Positions 62,799 to 64,000 of a DNA stretch of 64,000 nt are shown piece after piece. Positions within the stretch are counted from its first letter, which is position 1. Every line of letters starts with the position of its first letter. The notes under the pieces were generated by a model. That model was not told the origin of the DNA. It worked only from the letters and a program-made list of their open reading frames with translations, and searched no databases. A program made the translations under genes and the position numbers. Origin of the DNA: Megachile rotundata (lineage: Eukaryota; Arthropoda; Insecta; Hymenoptera; Megachilidae); the NCBI RefSeq assembly GCF_050947335.1, contig NW_027473490.1:214015-278014 (forward strand), given 5' to 3'.

Positions 62799-64000
62799 AG
62801 CATCTAATTCGCACATATCCGCTGTAATTCGACTCTGTACTATCTAGTTATGTTAAGTTATCCTATCTGAGCACAATTCAACACCACAACGAACAACTTT
62901 GCTCGTTTTGAACGAATTATGCTCATTTTCGCACGATTCAGCCTCTAATTCGTACATATCCGCTGTAATTCGACTCTGTACTATCTAGTTATGTTACGTT
63001 CTCCTATCTGAGCACAATTGAACACCACAATGAACAATTTTGCTCGTTTTGCACGAATTATGCTCATTTTCGCACGATTCAGCCTCTAATTCGCACATAT
63101 CCGCTGTGATTCGACTCTGTCCCGTTTAGTTATGTTAAGTTATCGTAACTGAGCACAATTCGACACCACAATGAACAATTTTGCTCGTAATGAACGAATT
63201 TTGCTCGTTTTGAACGAATGATGCTCATTTTCGCACGATTCAGCCTCTAATTCGCACATATCCGCTGTAATTCGACTCTGTACTATCTAGTTATGTTAAG
63301 TTATCCTATCTGAGCACAATTCAACACCACAATGAACAATTTTGCACGTTTTGCACGAATTATGCTCATTTTCGCACAATTCAGCCTCGGATTCGCACAT
63401 ATCCGCTGCAATTCGACTCTGTACTATCTAGTCATGTTAAGTTACCCTATCTGAGCACAATTCAACACCACAATGAACAATTTTGCTCGTTTTGCACGAA
63501 TTATGCTCATTTTCGCACGATACAGCCTCTAATTCGCACATATCCGCTGTAATTCGACTCTGTACTATCTAGTTATGTTAAGTTATCCTATCTGAGCACA
63601 ATTCAACACCACAATGAACAATTTTGCTCGTTTTGCACGAATTATGCTCATTTTCGCACGATTCAGTCTCTAATTCGCACATATCCGCTGTGATTCGACT
63701 CTGTCCCATCTAGTTATGTTAAGTTATCGTAACTGAGCACAATTCCACACCACAATGAACAATTTTGCTCGTAATGAACGAATAATGCTCATTTTCGCAC
63801 GATTCAGCCTCTAATTCGCACATATCTTCTGTAATTCGACTCTGTACTATCTAGTTATGTTAGGTTATAGTAACTGAGCACAATTCAACAGCACAATGAA
63901 CAATTTTGCTCGTTTTGCACGAATTATGCTCATTTTCGCACGATTCAGCCTCTAATTCGCACATATCCGCTGTGATTCGACTCTGTCCCATCTAGTTATG
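62799..64000 (+). repeat. Diverged monomers toward the array edge
   Basis: Monomers starting at 62,869, 63,010, 63,151, 63,312, 63,453, 63,594, 63,735 and 63,876 (partial, 125 bp) carry many changes not seen elsewhere: CAACGAACAACTTTG, TTACGTTCTCC, ATTGAACACC, CTGTGATTCGACTCTGTCCC, CGAATGATGC, CTCGGATTCGC, CATATCTTCTG and TTAGGTTATAG. The 63,151 unit is a 161-bp form with a TAATG first sub-unit, unique here. Lengths remain 141 or 161 bp. Confidence 0.85.

Larger units (their letters stand above)
1..64000 (+). repeat. Satellite DNA array, 141/161-bp monomers, head to tail
   Basis: The whole window consists of tandem copies of one monomer in one orientation. Monomer starts, taken at the GAGCACAATT box, fall at 141, 282, 423, 584, 745, 886 and so on, with steps of 141 or 161 bp. 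Nothing interrupts the array: no mobile element, unique spacer or inversion was seen. Stop codons are dense in all frames and no open frame exceeds about 80 codons. About 438 monomers are present by length arithmetic, roughly a quarter of them long. I infer a eukaryotic centromeric or pericentromeric satellite, because size, homogeneity and higher-order structure fit nothing bacterial. The family is not one I recognise. No stretch of 300 bases holds anything other than this satellite. Confidence 0.98.

Noticed and set aside
1..64000. CRISPR array
   Set aside because: Regular spacing might suggest it, but the whole 141/161-bp unit repeats with no unique spacers, and there are no cas genes.
1..64000. 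Telomeric or rDNA repeat
   Set aside because: No short G-rich telomere motif and no rRNA-like or tRNA-like sequence is visible in any monomer.
1..64000. Transposon or other insertion within the array
   Set aside because: I followed the GAGCACAATT border through the window and found no foreign stretch, terminal repeat or target duplication. The 20-bp unit repeats are internal to the monomer.

Overview
The window is one uninterrupted satellite DNA array. I see no protein-coding gene, RNA gene, transposon, CRISPR array or unique-sequence stretch anywhere in the 64,000 bases. Every base belongs to head-to-tail copies, all in the same orientation, of a monomer of 141 bp (short type) or 161 bp (long type). 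The long type has one extra 20-bp sub-unit. From the lengths between monomer starts I estimate about 438 monomers, roughly a quarter of them long. The window opens at base 2 of a monomer and ends inside one that starts at 63,876. A homogeneous array of this size points to a eukaryotic centromeric or pericentromeric satellite block. I do not recognise the family and cannot name the organism. The consensus is about 39% G+C and CpG is over-represented (9 per short monomer, about 5 expected). That fits a lightly methylated genome, such as many invertebrates, or very recent homogenisation, but it is only suggestive.

Layout: monomers fall into about a dozen subtypes defined by linked substitutions. 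These recur in a fixed order over kilobases, giving mosaic higher-order repeats. A 3,363-bp spacing between one marker monomer occurs four times (8,208 to 11,571; 27,076 to 30,439 to 33,802; 35,151 to 38,514). Two large tandem duplications look identical or nearly so: 2,940 bp (20,022-25,925) and 4,712 bp (29,619-39,079). A 584-bp tandem duplication lies at about 54,147-55,314. Dispersed copies link 1-4,157 with 11,258-15,414, about 7,970-12,130 with 30,200-34,360, 27,665-29,399 with 40,432-42,166, 30,309-32,345 with 45,956-47,992, 36,866-39,365 with 48,405-50,905, and 55,041-58,871 with 59,411-62,798. The last 1.2 kb (62,800-64,000) carries many private substitutions and probably approaches the array edge.

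Functional hints: the monomer is built on a rhythm of about 10 bp, with A/T-rich and G/C-rich steps alternating 14 times in 141 bp. The main length changes are 20 bp, two helical turns, which suggests selection for nucleosome phasing. The 20-bp sub-unit that is doubled in long monomers carries, on the minus strand, a 17-bp motif matching 8 of the 9 fixed bases of the mammalian CENP-B box. Several subtypes have lost the motif, so box-bearing and box-less monomers alternate, as in human alphoid arrays. This is the most interesting candidate signal here. It is inference from sequence alone.
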